Shown here: positions 33,039 to 35,602 of the stretch, piece by piece
How positions within the stretch are numbered: position 1 is the stretch's first letter
How the letters are laid out: every line of letters begins with the position of its first letter
From: Burkholderiales bacterium
GTDB taxonomy: Bacteria; Pseudomonadota; Gammaproteobacteria; Burkholderiales; SG8-39
Reading direction: 5' to 3'
Assembly: GCA_014860445.1 (NCBI GenBank)
Contig: JACZJT010000007.1
Span: forward strand, 1-35,602
Length of the DNA stretch: 35,602 nucleotides
Translations under genes and position numbers: made by a program
Notes under the pieces: generated by a model
Database searches by the model: none
What the model was told of the DNA's origin: nothing
The model's input: only the letters and a program-made list of their open reading frames with translations

Positions 33039-34039
33039 ATCTGCGCTTGAGCATATTGGATCAGTCACCCATCATCAGCGGCCACACGCCGGCGCGTGCG
33101 GTCGAGGAAACCGTCAAGCTGGCGCAGGCGGCCGACGCGCTCGGCTATCACCGCTACTGGCTTGCCGAGCACCATGCAGTCGCGGCGCTTGCCGACCCCT
33201 GCCCGGAGATTCTGCTCACGCGCGTGGCAAGCGCGACCGCCCGCATCCGCGTGGGTACCGGCGGCGTGCTGCTGCCCTACTACAGCGCGCTCAAGGTGGC
33301 CGAGGTGTTCCGCATGCTGGAAGCGCTGTTCCCCGGGCGCATCGACCTGGGCCTCGGCCGCGCGCCCGGCGGCGACATGCGAACCGCGCAGGCACTGTCG
33401 AACGGTCAGTATTCGGCCGCAGACCATTTCGCCGAGCAGGTACAGGACCTCGTCGGCTTTCTCGACGACGCGCTGCCGCCGGATCATCCGTTCGGCGCGG
33501 TAAAGGCGATGCCTGCGGGACCGGCCGCACCGCCGGTGTGGCTGCTCGGCTCCTCGGACTACAGCGGTGCGCTCGCCGCGGCGCTGGGCCTGCGCTTCGC
33601 ATTCGCGCATTTCATCAACGCACAGGGCGGCGACCAGGTGAGCCGCGCCTACAGGGCGCGTTTCCGGCCGTCTGCGCGCGAGACCAAGCCTCACGCCGTG
33701 GTCTGCGTGTTCGTCATTTGCGCCGAGACTGCGGCAGAAGCGGAGAAACTGGCCAGTTGCGTCGACCTGCGCCGCCTGCAGATGGCGCAAGGCCTGAATA
33801 CGCCGATTCCCACGCTCGCCGAAGCCGCGGCACAGCAATACTCGGAGCGCGAGCGCGCCTACATCGGCTCGCAGCGCGCACGCGCCGTGATCGGAGAGCC
33901 ATCCCAGGTACGCGATCGGCTGCTACAATTGCGCGACCAATTCGAGGCCGACGAACTCATGATCCTCACCATCACCGGCGACTACGCCAGCCGCCTCAAT
34001 TCCTACGAACTGCTGGCAAAGGAATTCGGATTGCAGTGA
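33035..34039 (+). CDS. LLM-class flavin-dependent monooxygenase
   Basis: A 334-residue bacterial-luciferase-like TIM barrel (MsnO8/YhbW type) using FMNH2 or F420-like cofactors. Seen in LRLSILDQSPI, GYHRYWLAEHHA, VGTGGVLLPYYSALKVAE and RIDLGLGRAPGGD. It overlaps the MFS gene by 4 bases (ATGA). Substrate not predictable. Confidence 0.9.
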   Translation: MNLRLSILDQSPIISGHTPARAVEETVKLAQAADALGYHRYWLAEHHAVAALADPCPEILLTRVASATARIRVGTGGVLLPYYSALKVAEVFRMLEALFPGRIDLGLGRAPGGDMRTAQALSNGQYSAADHFAEQVQDLVGFLDDALPPDHPFGAVKAMPAGPAAPPVWLLGSSDYSGALAAALGLRFAFAHFINAQGGDQVSRAYRARFRPSARETKPHAVVCVFVICAETAAEAEKLASCVDLRRLQMAQGLNTPIPTLAEAAAQQYSERERAYIGSQRARAVIGEPSQVRDRLLQLRDQFEADELMILTITGDYASRLNSYELLAKEFGLQ

Positions 34040-34509
34040 AAGCCTCGCGCAACCTGACGCTGGGACCCGCCGCGGCCACTGATGCAGCGCCGATCGCAGT
34101 CATGTCCAGGGACCTGATCGAGAACGGCCTGCCCTGGTCCTGGACGCCCGAGCGCGTGGCGCGCAACCTCGCCCAGCCCGAGACCATGGTGCTGACCGCA
34201 CGCGACGGCGAGCATCTCGCCGGATTCACCATCATGCAGTTCGGCGAAACGCGCGCGCATCTGTCGCTGCTCGCCGTGGACGCCGATCACCAGCGACAAG
34301 GCCTGGGCCGGCGCATGCTGGAATGGCTCACCGAATCCGCGCTTACGGCAGGCATTTCCGCTATCGGCCTGGAGCTGCGCGAAACGAACCTCGGCGCGCG
34401 CCATTTCTACATAAGGCAGGGTTTCGCCCTAACCGCGCGCATCGCCGGCTATTACAGCGGCAGGGAAGCCGCGGTGCGCATGCTGCGCGAGATCAGCGTC
34501 AAGCCCTAA
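34036..34509 (+). CDS. GNAT family N-acetyltransferase
   Basis: A 157-residue acetyltransferase with the acetyl-CoA loop HQRQGLGRRML after the strand HLSLLAVDAD, and the closing HFYIRQGF element. It starts at a GTG (34036) overlapping the previous stop by 4 bases, with the ribosome presumably re-initiating. It resembles both RimI-like and general small-molecule GNATs. It is the last gene of the long operon, convergent with the lyase gene 27 bases away; no terminator is visible. Confidence 0.88.
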   Translation: MKASRNLTLGPAAATDAAPIAVMSRDLIENGLPWSWTPERVARNLAQPETMVLTARDGEHLAGFTIMQFGETRAHLSLLAVDADHQRQGLGRRMLEWLTESALTAGISAIGLELRETNLGARHFYIRQGFALTARIAGYYSGREAAVRMLREISVKP

Positions 34510-34536
34510 TGTCTGCTCGCGGGAGCGGGCTCGCGC

Positions 34537-35602
<1,066 letters not shown>

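Overview
The window is chromosomal DNA of a GC-rich betaproteobacterium. I cannot name the genus; the gene order would fit a Burkholderiales or Nitrosomonadales-type organism. The evidence is the tyrS gene read straight into an rRNA operon leader with a perfect -10 box and a boxA antiterminator, the rplM-rpsI-argC-DUF6776-bactofilin-erpA order, the rpe-gph-trpE-trpG-trpD-trpC operon, a Coq7-type hydroxylase, the miaB-phoH-ybeY-corC-lnt operon, and Gram-negative porins ending in Phe.

Layout. Positions 1-205 hold an rRNA operon promoter and leader on the minus strand (the 16S gene lies off the left edge), preceded by tyrS and a divergent membrane-anchored M23 peptidase. Positions 2965-6691 hold minus-strand ribosomal protein, arginine, cytoskeletal and Fe-S carrier genes. 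Positions 6724-6867 look like an independent small RNA unit with an anti-Shine-Dalgarno stretch. An OsmC-family gene with a structured leader and coq7 follow. Positions 8373-14716 are the accessory part: two nearly identical porin genes flank a Sel1-repeat gene, followed by a lower-GC patch made of a broken DUF4160 gene, an intact methyltransferase and a truncated third porin. Positions 14784-20246 are the minus-strand rpe-gph-trpEGDC operon, with a previously unmarked Trp-rich leader peptide between gph and trpE. Positions 20365-24193 hold apaG, a tiny membrane protein, the lytic transglycosylase mltA, dsbC and a UbiH-family hydroxylase. tRNA-Met, a triheme cytochrome c, an orphan ParA-like ATPase and an ABM-domain protein follow. 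Positions 26293-34509 form one long plus-strand operon of overlapping genes (secreted protein, miaB, phoH, ybeY, corC, lnt, MFS transporter, flavin monooxygenase, acetyltransferase). The right edge cuts a minus-strand thiamine-pyrophosphate lyase.

The two ubiquinone genes (coq7 and the UbiH-type hydroxylase), the envelope genes (M23, MltA, Lnt, CorC, porins) and the translation genes are core housekeeping. The most interesting signals are in RNA and regulation: the anti-SD small RNA candidate, the Trp-codon leader peptide coupled to the gph stop, the osmC leader with two mutually exclusive hairpins over its ribosome site, and a shared 18-bp palindrome upstream of both porins. All functional statements are read from sequence and family knowledge; no searches or folding programs were run.
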